A stretch of DNA of 64,000 nucleotides from Vagococcus elongatus (GCF_003987645.1 NZ_NGKA01000009.1:48763-112762), one strand, 5' to 3'. Positions 48,589 to 58,260 are shown, counted from the first letter of the stretch. Numbers and translations are program-made. Notes: a model not told the origin generated them from the letters alone.

Positions 48589-48656
48589 TAAAAAAACTAT
48601 ACCATCACTTTATTGATGATTTATTTAGAGTGTTATGATGTTGGAATGAGGCTCAT

Positions 48657-48747
48657 CTTCATTTCCTAGTCTAGCTCGTGGTGGCTACTCTCCGACTTCC
48701 TTTTTAGGAGTTGGAGAGGCAGCGCTCATCATATGAAGTGTTTTTTT
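48657..48747 (+). terminator. Structured terminator of the ribosomal superoperon
   Basis: CTTCAT (48657-48662) can pair with ATGAAG (48733-48738), enclosing a strong inner hairpin CTCTCCGACTTCCT / AGGAGTTGGAGAG, and seven T follow. The size (about 90 nt) is larger than a simple terminator, so a stable 3' RNA product is possible. Confidence 0.6.
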
Positions 48748-49051
48748 GTATGTTTTTTTAGATTTTCGGTTGTTGTTCTATCTGTCCGTCGTTCGTCTTT
48801 GATAAGAATTACGAAGGGGAAAAATTGCCCGTCTGGTGTAAGTCAGGGACTATTTTTAGTAAACCTGAGTTTAAAGCGTTTTATCAGTTGTCGAATTGTT
48901 TATTTCGTTGAATTTTTTCTTGATTTTTGTTACTGTTAATGGTGTGATGTTAGATAATGAATTTATGTTAAGCTAACAAGGTGTAGCTTCTTTTTTTTAC
49001 CATTTTTTGTATATAATAAAGACAAGAATTTTTATAAATAGTGAGGCTAAT
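48748..49051. other. Intergenic region upstream of ecfA1
   Basis: The region is AT-rich with no supported gene; open frames here lack an RBS. A TATAAT (about 49010-49015) preceded by a T-rich -35 region lies 35-40 bp ahead of the ecfA1 start and is the likely promoter. Confidence 0.45.
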
Positions 49052-49891
49052 ATGAAACCAATTATAAAGTTAGAAAACGTTAGTTATACTTATCAGCAGG
49101 ATGGCGGCCGGCCGGCCTTAAAAAATGTCAGTTTGGATGTTTATCCGGGGGAATGGTTAGCCATCATCGGTCATAATGGCTCGGGGAAATCAACTCTAGC
49201 AAAGACAATCAACGGCTTATTGGTTCCTCAGGAGGGCAGTGTTGAAGTGGCAGGTCTGTCGATGAATGAGGAAAATGTCTGGGAGATCCGCAGAAAAATC
49301 GGTATGGTATTCCAAAATCCTGATAATCAGTTTGTGGGCGCAACAGTGGAAGATGACGTGGCTTTCGGGTTGGAAAACCAAGGGGTGCCAAGAGACGAGA
49401 TGTTAAAAATCGTCAAAGACTCACTGGAGCAAGTGCGCATGTGGGAATTTTTTGATAAAGAACCTGTGCGCTTGTCTGGCGGACAAAAACAGCGGGTGGC
49501 TATCGCCGGTGTTGTGGCGTTAAGTCCAGATGTAATCATTTTGGATGAGGCAACAAGTATGCTGGATCCTAAAGGACGTTTAGAAGTGATTTCCACGATT
49601 CAAAAGTTGCGTGAAGAGAAAAAATTAACAGTGATTTCAATCACCCATGATATCGACGAAGCAGCAAATGCAACACGTGTTTTGGTTATTCGTCAGGGAG
49701 AAGTTTACCGGGACGGTTTGCCTCAAGAGATTTTTTCTTCCGGTGAAGAATTAGTCGACATGGGATTAGATTTGCCTTTTCCGGAAAAATTAAAGTTGGA
49801 GATGGCCAGACAAGGCTTGCAAGTACCTGAGGAATATATGTCAGAAGAAAGGATGATTGATTGGCTATGGACATCCAGTTTGAAAAAGTAG
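49052..49891 (+). CDS. ecfA1: ECF transporter ATPase EcfA1
   Basis: A 279-residue ABC ATPase of the energy-coupling factor module shared by vitamin S components. It has Walker [11 protein letters not shown]-loop [25 protein letters not shown], signature [13 protein letters not shown] and Walker [17 protein letters not shown] at 49052 gives the family start [12 protein letters not shown]; the upstream extension to 49007 lies over the promoter. It pairs with EcfA2 and EcfT encoded next. The Gx-type EetB and vitamin S components elsewhere in the genome may use this module. Confidence 0.93.
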   Translation: MKPIIKLENVSYTYQQDGGRPALKNVSLDVYPGEWLAIIGHNGSGKSTLAKTINGLLVPQEGSVEVAGLSMNEENVWEIRRKIGMVFQNPDNQFVGATVEDDVAFGLENQGVPRDEMLKIVKDSLEQVRMWEFFDKEPVRLSGGQKQRVAIAGVVALSPDVIILDEATSMLDPKGRLEVISTIQKLREEKKLTVISITHDIDEAANATRVLVIRQGEVYRDGLPQEIFSSGEELVDMGLDLPFPEKLKLEMARQGLQVPEEYMSEERMIDWLWTSSLKK

Positions 49892-50730
49892 GATTTATAT
49901 ATCAGCCAAACACTCCTTTTCAGCAGCGGGCGTTGTCGGATATCGATCTCACGATAACATCCGGCTCTTATACGGCGATTGTCGGGCATACGGGCAGCGG
50001 CAAATCTACGTTGCTGCAACATTTAAACGCATTGGTCAAGCCTACAGAAGGAATTGTGAGAATTGGGGACCGAGTGATCACACCTGAAACAAGCAATAAA
50101 AATTTGAAAGATATCCGTCAGAAGGTGGGGATTGTCTTTCAGTTTCCTGAAGCGCAATTGTTTGAAGAAACAGTGGCGAAAGATATCGGGTTTGGTCCGA
50201 AAAATTTTGGCAGAGGCGAAGCTGAAATTGAAAAAATTGTTAAAGATGTGCTTGGCTTGGTCGGTTTGGATGAAAGTTATCTCCAGCGTTCGCCTTTTGA
50301 ACTCTCAGGGGGGCAGATGCGTCGTGTGGCGATTGCCGGTGTCTTAGCCATGCAGCCTTCAGTTCTTGTTTTGGATGAGCCTACGGCGGGCTTGGACCCA
50401 CAAGGACGGCAAGAGATGCTGGAGATGTTTGACCGTCTTCATAAAGAACGGGGAATGACGGTTGTTTTAGTCACTCACATGATGGATGACGTGGCTGATT
50501 ATGCAGATTACGTGATTGTTTTGGCTAAAGGGAAAGTTATCAGACAAGGGGAACCTAGAGAGGTGTTTTCCAATATAGATTGGTTGGAAGAAAAACAGCT
50601 GGGGGTACCCAAGGCCACACGTTTTGCAAATAGTTTACGTGAAAAGGGAATGGTATTTGAGAAGATGCCGTTGACGACAAAGGAACTGGTGGCAGAGTTG
50701 AAAAAGTATGAAGCAGGTGATCTGAAATGA
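49867..50730 (+). CDS. ecfA2: ECF transporter ATPase EcfA2
   Basis: A 287-residue ABC ATPase with Walker [27 protein letters not shown], signature [13 protein letters not shown] and [15 protein letters not shown]. It heterodimerises with EcfA1. ATG at 49867 gives the family start [14 protein letters not shown] at 49861 is also possible, because AAAGGA is better spaced for it. The gene overlaps ecfA1, showing coupled translation. Confidence 0.93.
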   Translation: MDIQFEKVGFIYQPNTPFQQRALSDIDLTITSGSYTAIVGHTGSGKSTLLQHLNALVKPTEGIVRIGDRVITPETSNKNLKDIRQKVGIVFQFPEAQLFEETVAKDIGFGPKNFGRGEAEIEKIVKDVLGLVGLDESYLQRSPFELSGGQMRRVAIAGVLAMQPSVLVLDEPTAGLDPQGRQEMLEMFDRLHKERGMTVVLVTHMMDDVADYADYVIVLAKGKVIRQGEPREVFSNIDWLEEKQLGVPKATRFANSLREKGMVFEKMPLTTKELVAELKKYEAGDLK

Positions 50731-51524
50731 TGAATAAGCTGATACTTGGCCGTTATATACCCGGAGATTCACTGGTTCATCGGTTGGATCCGCGGGCGAA
50801 GCTGGTAAGCAGTTTTTACTTTATCGGCATCATTTTTCTGTGTAATAATCTGCCTTCTTTTGCGGTAATGGGGGCATTTACCATTTTTGCCATCCTCCTG
50901 TCAAAAGTCAATCTTTCGTTTTTTCTAAAAGGTGTGCGTCCGTTGATTTGGCTGATTTTATTTACAGTGATTTTGCAATTATTCTTTACGCAAGGCGGGC
51001 AAGTTTATTGGAGTTGGGGGATTATTTCCATCACAGAGTCTGGTGTGATGAATGCTTTTTATATTTTTTGCAGATTTGTATTGATCATTTTCATGTCTAC
51101 TCTGCTAACGTTGACCACACCGCCCTTGTCTTTGTCTGATGCTATCGAATCACTTTTAAGGCCGCTTAAGGCGGTAAAATTTCCTGCACATGAGATTTCA
51201 CTGATGCTGTCGATTGCTTTGCGTTTTGTTCCAACGCTAATGGATGAGACGGAAAAAATCATGAATGCCCAACGTGCTCGGGGAGTGGATTTTGGCGAAG
51301 GCAATTTGATGGATAAAATGCGGGCGATTGTTCCGTTGTTGATTCCGTTGTTTGTCAGCAGTTTTAATCGGGCAGAAGAATTGGCGACGGCTATGGAGGC
51401 CCGCGGGTATCAAGGGGGAGAAGGCCGAACCAAGTATCGCCAATTAAAGTGGCGCTTGAAGGATTCTTTGTGTATTCTCTCTTATGTGGCGCTGACATTT
51501 GCTTTGTTATGGGCAAGAAATTAG
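50727..51524 (+). CDS. ecfT: ECF transporter transmembrane subunit EcfT
   Basis: A 265-residue membrane protein with about five helices and the two Ala-Arg-Gly coupling motifs in the cytoplasmic region ([13 protein letters not shown] and [13 protein letters not shown]) that contact the ATPases. It links EcfA1A2 to interchangeable S components. The ATG overlaps the ecfA2 stop. Confidence 0.93.
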   Translation: MMNKLILGRYIPGDSLVHRLDPRAKLVSSFYFIGIIFLCNNLPSFAVMGAFTIFAILLSKVNLSFFLKGVRPLIWLILFTVILQLFFTQGGQVYWSWGIISITESGVMNAFYIFCRFVLIIFMSTLLTLTTPPLSLSDAIESLLRPLKAVKFPAHEISLMLSIALRFVPTLMDETEKIMNAQRARGVDFGEGNLMDKMRAIVPLLIPLFVSSFNRAEELATAMEARGYQGGEGRTKYRQLKWRLKDSLCILSYVALTFALLWARN

Positions 51525-51640
51525 ACTAGAATAAGAAGCGATCTGTTGTGAGCGGCTCTTAAACGTGGTAAGTAGAATGAAACGTTAAAGACTAGAGTCC
51601 TTTCGGTAGATGCGCTTTTTTATGTGAAAAGAGGGAGAAA

Positions 51641-52414
51641 ATGGTCAGATATAAGGCAGTGATTGCTTATGATGGGACGAATTACAGCGGTTTTCAGACA
51701 CAGGAAAACGGGCATACTGTCCAAGCGGAATTAGAACAGACATTAAAAAAATTAAACAGCAGTCAAAGAGTGTTGATCCATGCTTCAGGAAGAACAGATG
51801 CAGGAGTTCATGCGTGGGGGCAAGTAATTCATTTTGATTTGCCCCAAGAGCGGGAGTTGGAAAAACTGCGACATGCGCTTGATACACAGACGCCTGCCGA
51901 TATTGCTGTTCGCTCAGTTGAAAAAGTCGCAGATGATTTTCATGCACGATATGATGCGGTAGAAAAAACCTATCATTACCGCTTGGATATCTCTCGTCCG
52001 CGAGTCCCCTTTAAACGCTACTATGCGGCCTTTTATCCCTACACGGGTGTGCTGGATGTGGAGCTGATGAGACGCAGCATGGCTGACTTAGTAGGGACCC
52101 ATGATTTCACCGCCTTTTGTGCTGCAGGAAGTTCGGTAGAAAATCGTGTGCGGACCATTGTTGAAGCTGGGCTAACGTTAGATGAAGACAATCAGGAACT
52201 GCTGTTTGTTTTTAGAGGCACGGGCTTTTTGTATAAAATGGTTCGTATTCTGGTGGGAACTTTGATGAAGGTGGGGCAAGGGAGATTACCGGTCGATACG
52301 ATTGAAAAAGCTCTTGAAACAGGGGATAAGAAATTTGTGGGGCCAACAGCTCATCCAGAAGGGTTGTATTTAATGGAAGTCAAATATGATAAAAATAATC
52401 GGGCAGAGGGGTAA
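51641..52414 (+). CDS. truA: tRNA pseudouridine(38-40) synthase TruA
   Basis: A 257-residue enzyme that isomerises uridines 38-40 in the tRNA anticodon stem. The catalytic aspartate lies in SGRTDAGVHAWGQ near residue 52, and GTGFLYKMVRILVGTL is in the second half. ATG at 51641 follows AGAGGGAG. It lies between ecfT and rplM. Confidence 0.94.
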   Translation: MVRYKAVIAYDGTNYSGFQTQENGHTVQAELEQTLKKLNSSQRVLIHASGRTDAGVHAWGQVIHFDLPQERELEKLRHALDTQTPADIAVRSVEKVADDFHARYDAVEKTYHYRLDISRPRVPFKRYYAAFYPYTGVLDVELMRRSMADLVGTHDFTAFCAAGSSVENRVRTIVEAGLTLDEDNQELLFVFRGTGFLYKMVRILVGTLMKVGQGRLPVDTIEKALETGDKKFVGPTAHPEGLYLMEVKYDKNNRAEG

Positions 52415-52420
52415 AAAACA

Positions 52421-52535
52421 TTGACTTTATGCCATTTAAGGGGTATTATGGTTAATGGTATTGTTTGCCCCACGATGAGCCCCGGAAACTTATTGTGTTT
52501 GTCAAACATTTAGATGAAAATTGGAGGAAAAACAA
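52421..52535 (+). promoter_or_regulatory. rplM promoter and L13-leader-like RNA
   Basis: TTGACT (52421-52426), a 17-bp spacer and TATTAT (52444-52449) form the promoter. The transcribed leader of about 80 nt contains TTTGCCCCACGATGAG and CCCCGGAAAC, which resemble my memory of the L13 leader motif upstream of rplM in Firmicutes. Ribosomal autoregulation is inferred. A covariance-model search would settle it. Confidence 0.6.
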
Positions 52536-52979
52536 GTGCGTACAACATATATGGCCAAAACTGGCGAAGTAGAGCGTAAATGGTACGTAGTAGATGCAAC
52601 GGATGTCCCAATGGGTCGTCTTTCAACAATCGTTGCTTCTGTTCTGCGTGGTAAAAATAAACCAACATTCACTCCTCATGTGGATACAGGTGATTTTGTC
52701 ATTGTCATCAACGCTGACAAGATTAAATTAACAGGTAATAAAGCAAGTGATAAGATGTATCACCATCATACAGGTTTCCCAGGCGGTTTGAAGTCTGTCT
52801 CAGCTGGTGAATTGCGGGAGAAAAATTCTCGTCGTTTAGTTGAAACATCAATCAAAGGGATGCTTCCTAAAAATACTTTGGGACGCCAGCAGTTGTCTAA
52901 ATTGCATGTGTACGGTGGAGCGGAACATCCACACGCAGCACAGCAACCAGAAGTTTTAGACATTACAAACCTAATTTAA
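52536..52979 (+). CDS. rplM: Ribosomal protein L13
   Basis: A 147-residue L13, an early 50S assembly protein. It has [18 protein letters not shown] and [15 protein letters not shown]. The start is GTG at 52536, with GGAGG ten bases upstream; the upstream in-frame extension is leader. It is 13 bp from rpsI. Confidence 0.96.
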   Translation: MRTTYMAKTGEVERKWYVVDATDVPMGRLSTIVASVLRGKNKPTFTPHVDTGDFVIVINADKIKLTGNKASDKMYHHHTGFPGGLKSVSAGELREKNSRRLVETSIKGMLPKNTLGRQQLSKLHVYGGAEHPHAAQQPEVLDITNLI

Positions 52980-52992
52980 GGAGGGAAATTCA

Positions 52993-53385
52993 TTGGCTAA
53001 AGTACAATATTTCGGCACAGGCCGTCGTAAAAGATCAGTTGCTCGCGTGCGTTTAGTACCGGGAACTGGAAGAATCATTATGAATAATAAAAATATTGAA
53101 GAGTATATTCCACATGCTGACTTGCGTGAAGTGGTTAACCAACCATTTGCTGCAACTGCAACAAAAGGTGCGTACGACGTATTAGTTAACGTTCATGGCG
53201 GAGGCTACACTGGACAAGCAGGAGCGACTCGTCACGGGATAGCTCGTGCGTTGCTTGAAGTTGATCCAGACTTCCGTGCGCCATTAAAACAAGCTGGTTT
53301 GCTGACACGTGACTCACGTATGGTTGAGCGTAAAAAACCAGGTAAGAAGAAAGCTCGTAAGAGTTCACAATTCTCAAAACGTTAA
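52993..53385 (+). CDS. rpsI: Ribosomal protein S9
   Basis: A 130-residue S9 whose C-terminal tail (ending SSQFSKR) reaches the P-site tRNA. It has [16 protein letters not shown] and [19 protein letters not shown]. The start is TTG at 52993 behind AAGGAGGG. Confidence 0.96.
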   Translation: MAKVQYFGTGRRKRSVARVRLVPGTGRIIMNNKNIEEYIPHADLREVVNQPFAATATKGAYDVLVNVHGGGYTGQAGATRHGIARALLEVDPDFRAPLKQAGLLTRDSRMVERKKPGKKKARKSSQFSKR

Positions 53386-53477
53386 TCAACTCCTTGTTGT
53401 ATCAACGTTTACAGATGTTTTTTGGTCTTGGTTGGTCTTGTTAAGGGTCAATCAGACAAAGAACTTAATAGACTTAA

Positions 53478-53507
53478 AGCATCAGCATCTTGCTGGTGCT
53501 TTTTTTT
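53478..53507 (+). terminator. Intrinsic terminator after rpsI
   Basis: The stem AGCATCAGCA / TGCTGGTGCT (with a G-U pair) has a three-base loop and is followed by seven or more T. Confidence 0.85.
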
Positions 53508-53797
53508 GCTCTTTGTCAAATAGGACTGACAAGTAAGCACCAAAATGCTTAGTAGCTCTTAATCGGTCATGAGCGGAATTTCGTGGCTAAAGCTCAATGA
53601 AAAAATATTGAGAAATTGAGCAAGTGACTTTTCAGATTGTAACATAAAGTGAATTATGCTGCTCCATTAGAGACCTACGAAAGTAGCTAAAGTCGTCTTA
53701 AAAAATTTGACACATGGGATTATGAGCTATCTATTCTCTTCTAATAGTCTTTAAGTTATAATCTAGATTAGAAAGCTTTGATAGGGAGAGGGAAAAT
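53508..53797. other. Intergenic region with an IS-end-like start
   Basis: It begins GCTCTTTGTCAAATAGG, which resembles terminal repeats of some ISL3-family elements as I remember them. The rest contains a short inverted segment (CTCAATGAAAAAATATTGAG) but no gene. Confidence 0.3.
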
Positions 53798-54850
53798 GTG
53801 ATTATAAATCCTACTAAAAAAACGCAGCCGCTTTTTTCAGCATTATCAAAGGTAGAAAACGCATCTTTGGCGAAGTTGTTTTCTCAACGTAATCCATTTT
53901 TTTCGTGGGAAGCTAATTATTATAATGAAAATCGCAAGAAAATTTTGGTGTTGGTCAACGGACTGACGTTAGCTCCAGTTGTTTTAGCGGATATCAATGC
54001 CAAAAATAAAAAAGAATTGGCAGTTTACATCCGTGAGGGAATCCATGAAGTGTTTAAGCAGGCAGGGGTGTCATCTCAAAAAATCAAGCGATATTTTGAA
54101 CTGGCTGGAGAAATTCAGGTCAATAAAGGGTTCGATCGTTCGCTTATTTCTGTAACCAATATGTTTATCCGTATGGCTCAGGGAACAAGAATCAAAGATC
54201 CTGCAATCGTTCAAAAGGAACTGATAAATTGGCTATTAGAAGTCCCGATCAGCACTATTGATTATGCCTCTCCTCAAAAAGCTATCCTCCAAGCATTTGA
54301 AGGGGAACTCGTCATTCATCCTGTTAGTGAGGCGGATATTGACCAGCAAAAAGATAAAATACAGCATACGGCCACTCAGACTTGGAAGGACTTTAGTCAT
54401 TGGAAAAAGTATGAAAGCTATGATTGGTTCGAGGGTTATGAAAAAATTGCTGAAGAAATTATAGAAAATAACCAGCTTGTACTTGAAGGGTTTCAACGCT
54501 ATTTGAAGGATGGACTAGGACTTAGTGATAAAGTTGTGCGAAGACATTTGGGAAATGTTCAGTTTTTCATTGATGAGTATTTGTTGTATTATGGACTGCA
54601 CACCCCCATCACTGATTTTTATGATGTGGGAGGTTTTTTGGCTGATTTTTTCCCAAGGAAAGCTTTGTGGGCAAGTGCGTCTGAAATCAAAAGTTCGGGT
54701 ACTGCTTTGAAAAAATTCTATACGTTTTTATCTGTGGTTGGGGTTATCGATCAAGCTCAGCTCAAGGAGGTTAAAGAGATTATTTCAGAAGGAATAGAAG
54801 TGGGGCTGGACACTCTAGAGATGATGGATAATTTCGAAGATTTTTTTTAG
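53798..54850 (+). CDS. DUF6933-type protein with C-terminal helical (integrase-SAM-like) domain
   Basis: A 350-residue cytosolic protein. Residues 1 to about 160 match my memory of the DUF6933 domain (MIINPTKKTQPLF, NPFFSWEANYYNENRKKILVLVNG), found alone in many Firmicutes. The remainder (about 215-350) is all-helical; its WFEGYEKIAEE...FQRYLKDGLGLSDKVVRRHLGNV pattern resembles the SAM-like N-terminal domain of tyrosine recombinases, but no catalytic Arg/His/Tyr set follows. The start is GTG at 53798, with GGGAGAGGG upstream. It is a single gene between two terminators. The function is unknown; a nucleic-acid-related role is only a guess. Confidence 0.6.
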   Translation: MIINPTKKTQPLFSALSKVENASLAKLFSQRNPFFSWEANYYNENRKKILVLVNGLTLAPVVLADINAKNKKELAVYIREGIHEVFKQAGVSSQKIKRYFELAGEIQVNKGFDRSLISVTNMFIRMAQGTRIKDPAIVQKELINWLLEVPISTIDYASPQKAILQAFEGELVIHPVSEADIDQQKDKIQHTATQTWKDFSHWKKYESYDWFEGYEKIAEEIIENNQLVLEGFQRYLKDGLGLSDKVVRRHLGNVQFFIDEYLLYYGLHTPITDFYDVGGFLADFFPRKALWASASEIKSSGTALKKFYTFLSVVGVIDQAQLKEVKEIISEGIEVGLDTLEMMDNFEDFF

Positions 54851-55058
54851 AAAATTTTAGTTTATACAAAAAAACTACTAGGTTGTAAAAGTATTAATGA
54901 TGGGTTTGCAACTTGCAGTATTTGATTATGCTTAGGTTGAAAGTCTAGAATTGTTTTTACGTTCGCTTTTGCTGTTTATTTTCAGAACTGCGAAGTCACC
55001 TATGAGGACCAGCACTAGAAAACATTGGACTCAAAACGCGTCAAACAATGTTTCGTCG

Positions 55059-55098
55059 AAGATCAAGCACAGTTGCTACTCTGCTTGATCTTTCTTTA
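55059..55098. terminator. Terminator-like hairpin
   Basis: A perfect stem AAGATCAAGCA / TGCTTGATCTT encloses a 12-base loop, followed by TTCTTTATA. It lies about 210 bp downstream of the DUF6933-type gene. Confidence 0.65.
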
Positions 55099-55109
55099 TA
55101 TGCTTTGAA

Positions 55110-55181
55110 AACCACCTGCTATGCGGGTGGTTCCGGAGAGCTTTCAGCCGCAGAGTAAACCTCCAGTTCTCACTGGAGGTT
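55110..55181. repeat. Paired hairpins resembling an IS200/IS605-type element end
   Basis: Two compact hairpins lie 26 bp apart: AACCACCTGC / GCGGGTGGTT (loop TAT; one G-U pair) and AACCTCCAGT / ACTGGAGGTT (loop TCTC; perfect). The intervening bases TCCGGAGAGC...GCAGAG also look ordered. Sub-terminal hairpins of this kind are recognised by HUH transposases of IS200/IS605 elements, but no transposase gene is nearby, so this would be a remnant or a stand-alone palindromic repeat. Confidence 0.4.
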
Positions 55182-55239
55182 ATGATTGGATGGTATTCCG
55201 TAATAATGGGAAATCGGGATAAATTTTTCTTCAATCGTT

Positions 55240-55315
55240 TTTATAAAAATACAAAGACATCCCACTGATAAAATGATGCCGCTTAAAACTATCATTCAAT
55301 CAAGTAGGATGTCTC
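55240..55315 (-). terminator. Intrinsic terminator of the metQNI operon
   Basis: On the minus strand GAGACATCC (outer arm, 55315-55307) pairs with GGATGTCT (55262-55255), with further inner pairing. TTGTATTTTT follows. It lies 27 bp beyond the metI stop. Confidence 0.7.
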
Positions 55316-55341
55316 TTATGAATTATCATATTAAAAAATGG

Positions 55342-56001
55342 CTATTTCACAAAATGGTTTGCTAACCGGTCGCCGGCCCACTGAATAAGCTGGACGATTA
55401 TCACTAAGATAACGATAACGGCAATTAAGACACCTGTCTCGTAGCGGTTATACCCAAATTGAATCGCTAAATCACCAATCCCGCCAGCACCAATAGTCCC
55501 CACCATGGCCGAATAGCCTAATAAACTGATAATCGTCAACACAACACCACGAATCAGCGCCGGCAGACTTTCTGGAATCAGGACATCTTTAACAATCAGT
55601 GCGGTATTCCCGCCAGCAGCTACTGCGGCTTCAATCACCCCTGCATTCACTTCTGAAAATGCTCCCTCTGCAATCCGGGCGTAAAAAGGGATGGCTGCAA
55701 TAGACAAAGCGATGGCACCGCCAGTTGGTGTGTACGGGTCCTTGATCAACCAAGTGATGGGAACTAGCAAGACCACCAATAGAATCAAAAAAGGCAATGA
55801 GCGGATAGCATTGACAATAAAACCGGAAATTTGATTGATGAGTGGCTGTTTGTAAAAGTATTCGTGATTCGTCAAAAACAATCCTAAGCCGATGATGGTT
55901 CCGAATAAAACTCCGATAACTGTTGCAACAGAAACCATATAAAATGTATCTACTAAAGAGCTTAGAAGATATTGTTGCAAAATTTCAATTGTTTCTTCCA
56001 T
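55342..56001 (-). CDS. metI: Methionine ABC importer permease MetI
   Basis: A 219-residue permease with five membrane helices and the EAA loop (AAVAAGGNTALIVKDVLIPESLPA). It forms the homodimeric channel for methionine uptake. ATG at 56001 follows GGAGGTG; the in-frame GTG at 56010 is inside that ribosome-binding site. It is the last gene of the operon, 12 bp after metN. Confidence 0.92.
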   Translation of the reverse strand: MEETIEILQQYLLSSLVDTFYMVSVATVIGVLFGTIIGLGLFLTNHEYFYKQPLINQISGFIVNAIRSLPFLILLVVLLVPITWLIKDPYTPTGGAIALSIAAIPFYARIAEGAFSEVNAGVIEAAVAAGGNTALIVKDVLIPESLPALIRGVVLTIISLLGYSAMVGTIGAGGIGDLAIQFGYNRYETGVLIAVIVILVIIVQLIQWAGDRLANHFVK

Positions 56002-56013
56002 AAAAAGCACCTC

Positions 56014-57030
56014 CTATTGCCTCAAATCCCTTAAACTGTATACATTTTGTTCTAATTTTTGAACAGCTTGCTCCAATTGACTTTCTGAACCAGTGACGTA
56101 GACGAGCAAAATACCTATCATATCATTTCGAATGTATTCGATTTTCCCATGAATAATGCTGATAAATACATCATAGGTTTTGGAAACTTCTGAAATCAAA
56201 GGGTCTAGCGTGTGACCGCCCTGATAACGGAGTTCTAACAATTTCCCATTCGCCAAAGTGGGTGTCATTTCTTCTGGAATAGCTAAATTGAAAAATCGGC
56301 CTACCAGTTTGCGGGTGATTTCCTTTTGTGGATTTGCGAAAATGTCAAATGTGTTCCCCAATTCCACAATGAGACCATTTTCCATTACAGCCATTCGATG
56401 AAACAACCGTTTCGCTACTTCCAGTTCATGAGTGATGAATATAATGGTCAGTCCCATTTCACGGTTGATTTTTTCAAGAATCTTTAAAATTTCTTCAGTA
56501 GTTTCCACATCTAAAGCACTCGTTGCCTCATCACAAAGTAAAATCTCAGGATTATTTGCTAATGCTCTTGCAATACCAACGCGCTGCTTTTGACCACCGG
56601 ATAAATTATTGGGATAAGCATCTTTTTTGTCTCTCAAATCAACTAAACTCAACAGCTCATCAATTCGCTCTTGGCGTTTTTCTTTGGGATAGCCGCTAGC
56701 TTTTAAAGAAAACTCAATGTTCTGAAAAATGGTTCTGTTTTCAATCAGGTTGAAGTGCTGAAAAATCATGCCGATTTTTTGTCGGACTTTTCTAAGTTCT
56801 GCACCTTTTAAGCCGGTGATTTCTTTCCCGTCAATCAAGATTTGACCTTCTGTAGGCTGCTGCAGTAAATTAAGCGTTCGAACAAGAGTGCTTTTTCCGG
56901 CACCGCTTAAACCGACGATGCCAAAAATTTCACCTGCTTCCACCTTAAAAGAAACATTTTTTACAGCAGAAATAGTCTGCTTTGGTGTTTGGAAATCAAC
57001 GGACAGATTTTTTACTTCGATAGTGCTCAT
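56014..57030 (-). CDS. metN: Methionine ABC importer ATPase MetN
   Basis: A 338-residue ATPase with Walker A GLSGAGKST, signature [15 protein letters not shown] and Walker B ILLCDEATSALD. The C-terminal NIL domain (about residues 260-338) binds methionine and inhibits transport when the cell is replete. ATG at 57030 follows GGAGG. It partners MetI and MetQ. Confidence 0.94.
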   Translation of the reverse strand: MSTIEVKNLSVDFQTPKQTISAVKNVSFKVEAGEIFGIVGLSGAGKSTLVRTLNLLQQPTEGQILIDGKEITGLKGAELRKVRQKIGMIFQHFNLIENRTIFQNIEFSLKASGYPKEKRQERIDELLSLVDLRDKKDAYPNNLSGGQKQRVGIARALANNPEILLCDEATSALDVETTEEILKILEKINREMGLTIIFITHELEVAKRLFHRMAVMENGLIVELGNTFDIFANPQKEITRKLVGRFFNLAIPEEMTPTLANGKLLELRYQGGHTLDPLISEVSKTYDVFISIIHGKIEYIRNDMIGILLVYVTGSESQLEQAVQKLEQNVYSLRDLRQ

Positions 57031-57056
57031 AAAATTCCTCCATCAATCTTTTTTTG

Positions 57057-57911
57057 TTATTCGCTCCAAAATTCCGGTTTACTGAAATCTTTAAACGAAG
57101 ATTCTGCAATGGCATCTTTGAATTCTTGGCTTTCTAGCACTTCTTTTACTGCTTGAGCAAAATCAGAATCTGCGGCGTCTGTAGTGACAACAAAGACATT
57201 TTTATAATCTTCTGCTAAATCTTCCAGTGCTAAAGCGTCTGCAGGATCTAATTTCGCTGCCCATGAAAAGTTCCCGGGAACTAAAGCGGTGGTCACAGTG
57301 TCCTGAGAACGTACTAGTTGAGCAGCTTCCAATGTTTTGAACTCCAGCTTTTTAGGATTCTCTGCAATATCATCCACAGTAGCCTTAGCCACATTTACAT
57401 CTTCCTTTAAAGTAATCAGCTGATTGACTTCCAGCAACAGTAACGCCCGTGCCAGATTAGAAGCGTCGTTAGGAATAGAAATAATATCTCCGTCTTTCAA
57501 ATCTTCCAAGCTGTCGATTTTCTTTGAATAAATTCCCATGCCCAGTGTAGGCACTATTTGCAATGCGGTCAAATTTAAATCGTTGTCCGTTGCGAATTGT
57601 TCCAAGTAGGCAGTATGCTGGAAAAGGTTTCCGTCTATTTGGCCTTTATCCAAGGCTTTGTTCGGTTGAACATAATCATTAAATACTTTGGTCGTCAGAG
57701 TATAGCCGGAATTTTTTTCTTCCAGTAAGGGTGATATCACGTCTGTTACCATATCGCCATAGGGCCCTGGTGCTACACCGATGACTTTTTCTTCAACAGA
57801 TTTGGTGTCTCCCTCGTTCTTTGCTTCCTTGTTTTGTGTGCCACAAGCAGCTAGTGCTGTCACTATTACACTGCTTAAAATGGCTAAAACTACTTTTTTC
57901 CTTACGTTCAT
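57057..57911 (-). CDS. metQ: Methionine-binding lipoprotein MetQ
   Basis: A 284-residue lipoprotein of the NlpA/MetQ family (lipobox TALAAC, Cys23), with VIGVAPGPYGDMV and VFNDYVQPNKALDKGQIDGNLFQH. It captures methionine for MetNI. ATG at 57911 is set by AGGAGGAG; the longer frame runs back into the T-box terminator and is rejected. First gene of the T-box-controlled operon. Confidence 0.93.
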   Translation of the reverse strand: MNVRKKVVLAILSSVIVTALAACGTQNKEAKNEGDTKSVEEKVIGVAPGPYGDMVTDVISPLLEEKNSGYTLTTKVFNDYVQPNKALDKGQIDGNLFQHTAYLEQFATDNDLNLTALQIVPTLGMGIYSKKIDSLEDLKDGDIISIPNDASNLARALLLLEVNQLITLKEDVNVAKATVDDIAENPKKLEFKTLEAAQLVRSQDTVTTALVPGNFSWAAKLDPADALALEDLAEDYKNVFVVTTDAADSDFAQAVKEVLESQEFKDAIAESSFKDFSKPEFWSE

Positions 57912-57947
57912 ACAATCTCCTCCTACTTTTTTATTTGGCAGTAAACA

Positions 57948-58225
57948 AAAAAAGCCCTCATCCCATAAAAGGACGAGAGCATAGCTTCGTGTTACCACCT
58001 TAATTTGTTTGGTTTTTACAAACCAAACCTCTATGATACAGAATCTAGCGATTCGATACCAGCATGCTGTAACGGGCAGCCCGTTGTCCGCTTATTTTGT
58101 GACTCGCAGACACTTGCTCAAAGACCATCTTCCAAACCACTGGCTTTGCTCCATCTCACCAACAGGAGCTCTCTTGGAAAGCAGTAAATTTGTACTCTTC
58201 TTTTCATAGCGTTTTAAAGTTAATT
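57948..58225 (-). promoter_or_regulatory. Methionine T-box riboswitch
   Basis: The minus strand carries the T-box core AAGGTGGTAACACGAAG (58001-57985), where GGTGG binds the acceptor end of uncharged tRNA. A terminator follows: GCTCTCGTCC / GGGATGAGGGC (57980-57954) and seven T. Upstream, stem I features are visible (AGAGAGC, GGTTGGTG-like GTTGGTGAG) and an ATG lies in the GGAAGATGGTC segment as a candidate Met specifier. Uncharged Met-tRNA would stabilise the antiterminator and switch on metQNI. Confidence 0.88.
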
Positions 58226-58231
58226 AAGGAT

Positions 58232-58260
58232 ATGATAGCTGATGAAAAGTGTCTTGTCAA
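58232..58260 (-). promoter_or_regulatory. Promoter of the metQNI operon
   Basis: On the minus strand TTGACA (58260-58255), a 17-bp spacer and TATCAT (58237-58232) precede the T-box leader. Confidence 0.8.

Noticed and set aside
53500..53530. ISL3-type terminal inverted repeat after the rpsI terminator
   Set aside because: The similarity is from memory and short; no matching opposite end or transposase was found between here and 55300.
57912..57998. Extended N-terminus of MetQ
   Set aside because: It would be encoded by the T-box terminator hairpin; a strong RBS and a lipoprotein signal start at 57911.
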